Below, piece by piece: positions 5,989 through 6,293 of a stretch of DNA of 6,293 nucleotides. Each line of letters starts with the position of its first letter. The first letter of the stretch is position 1. The stretch spans positions 1 to 6,293 of the forward strand of contig JAJPHF010000190.1 in assembly GCA_021325365.1 (NCBI GenBank). The letters run 5' to 3'. Under the pieces are notes generated by a model. That model searched no databases and was not told where the DNA came from. It worked only from the letters and a program-made list of their open reading frames with translations. This DNA is from Pseudomonadota bacterium. Lineage in GTDB: Bacteria; Chloroflexota; UBA6077; JAJPHF01. The translations under genes were made by a program, and so were the position numbers.

Positions 5989-6150
5989 GGGCTCGGCGCC
6001 TGTCGGTACGGGGTGGATCAAGCCCTGGTCCGACATGTCGCGCTCGTCTTCCTGGCCTTCGTCGTGCCGCAGATGCTCCGCCGCGACTCACAAGAAACCG
6101 TGGGTGCGGTCAAGGCCCGCTGGCAGGGCGAGGTCTTGCCCGCTAGGTAG
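5989..6150 (+). pseudogene. Probable C-terminal remnant of a DDE transposase
   Basis: A reading frame with no start codon of its own runs to TAG at 6148-6150. It encodes GLGACRYGVDQALVRHVALV, then FLAFVVPQMLRRDSQETVGA and VKARWQGEVLPAR. The pattern of a G-L-G/Tyr stretch, then RHxxLVFLAF, then a Leu-Arg and ETxGxVKxRWQ tail resembles the C-terminal end of IS4/IS701-like transposases. Upstream the frame closes at 5944-5946 without further resemblance, so the body of the element is gone. The identification is by pattern recognition only; a remnant of another membrane protein cannot be excluded. It occupies most of the 393-bp gap between the two divergent genes and overlaps the candidate sulfatase promoter. 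Confidence 0.42.
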
Positions 6151-6197
6151 GCCCCGCCCCAGCCCTTGCGCGCCGCCTCGCCCGCACGCCGCGGCCG

Positions 6198-6226
6198 TTG
6201 ACCGTCCGGACCGCGGGCAGTACACT
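6198..6226 (+). promoter_or_regulatory. Sigma70-type promoter of the gene starting at 6254
   Basis: TTGACC (6198-6203, 5 of 6 to the -35 consensus) and TACACT (6221-6226, 4 of 6 to the -10 consensus) are separated by exactly 17 nt. The predicted start of transcription is about 20 nt before the ATG. The spacer begins with the 8-bp palindrome GTCCGGAC (6204-6211), and two CCGCGG palindromes (6189-6194 and 6211-6216) flank the -35 box, which could be regulator contacts or chance in GC-rich DNA. Confidence 0.6.
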
Positions 6227-6239
6227 GCGAGCACAGCGC

Positions 6240-6245
6240 GGGAGG
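6240..6245 (+). promoter_or_regulatory. Shine-Dalgarno GGGAGG for the gene starting at 6254
   Basis: GGGAGG lies 8 nt upstream of the ATG at 6254 and directly downstream of a promoter of standard geometry, which together mark a real gene start despite the short visible coding part. Confidence 0.7.
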
Positions 6246-6253
6246 TACCCAGC

Positions 6254-6293
6254 ATGGAGCTGATCAACCCGGTCGTCCGCCGCTGGCAGCAAG
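6254..6293 (+). CDS. Start of a divergently transcribed gene of unknown product (runs off right edge)
   Basis: Only 13 complete codons are visible: MELINPVVRRWQQ. The start is well supported by the promoter at 6198-6226 and the Shine-Dalgarno sequence at 6240-6245. The Asn-Pro-x-Val-Arg-Arg-Trp opening is reminiscent of the N-termini of some acyl- or acetyl-CoA synthetase-like proteins from environmental bacteria, but so few residues do not allow a real assignment. It is the only plus-strand gene and is divergent from the sulfatase, so it is not part of that transcription unit. Confidence 0.65.
   Translation, partial: MELINPVVRRWQQ

Noticed and set aside
5861..6091. N-terminal extension of the sulfatase to an ATG at 6091
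   Set aside because: It would bury the Tat signal behind 77 Arg-rich residues and cross the promoter-like region; the ATG at 5860 has AGGAGG at good spacing.
1..6293. CRISPR arrays, tRNA or rRNA genes, riboswitches, toxin-antitoxin or phage genes
   Set aside because: No regularly spaced repeats, tRNA-like cloverleaf or matching small gene pairs were seen on either strand.

Overview
This is a GC-rich (roughly two-thirds G+C) bacterial chromosomal window with nearly all coding on the minus strand. The Ala/Ser/Gly/Pro-rich lipoprotein linkers, the FbpB-like fused permease, the Tat-exported sulfatase and a hairpin of the 'GGCAGGGG-CCCCTGCC' interspersed-repeat type suggest an uncultured environmental lineage such as Chloroflexota or a similar high-GC soil or sediment group. 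This is a weak taxonomic inference, because no marker gene is present.

Layout in minus-strand reading order, from high to low coordinates. A plus-strand gene begins at 6254 behind a good sigma70-type promoter (6198-6226) and runs off the right edge. Between it and the sulfatase lie a short coding-like remnant, probably a transposase C-terminus (5989-6150), a candidate sulfatase promoter and a 14-bp perfect palindrome placed like an operator. A Tat-signal type I sulfatase occupies 5860-3857. A 187-bp gap holds a near-ideal promoter (TTGACA, 17 nt, TAGACT) for an ABC importer unit: a fused 12-segment permease (3669-1912, GTG start), an intercistronic hairpin, a full-length solute-binding lipoprotein (1830-670) and a second, 89-residue solute-binding-protein derivative (628-359). 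After a 137-bp gap with a REP-like hairpin, a Rieske-type oxygenase starts at 221 and runs off the left edge.

Taken together, this looks like a small uptake and catabolism neighbourhood: importer, exported sulfate-ester hydrolase and aromatic-ring-type oxygenase. No ATPase for the importer is visible, so the transporter is either completed outside the window or uses a shared ATPase. The shared-substrate idea is inference. The sequence shows only family membership and gene order.

The most distinctive item is the 89-aa gene. It matches the N-terminus of the full-length binding protein up to the TWTPEG motif and then jumps in frame to a C-terminus resembling that protein's last residues. This fits a tandem duplicate that lost about 290 internal residues but kept its lipoprotein signal, Shine-Dalgarno sequence and stop codon. 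I found no CRISPR array, tRNA, rRNA or obviously new defence or mobile system.
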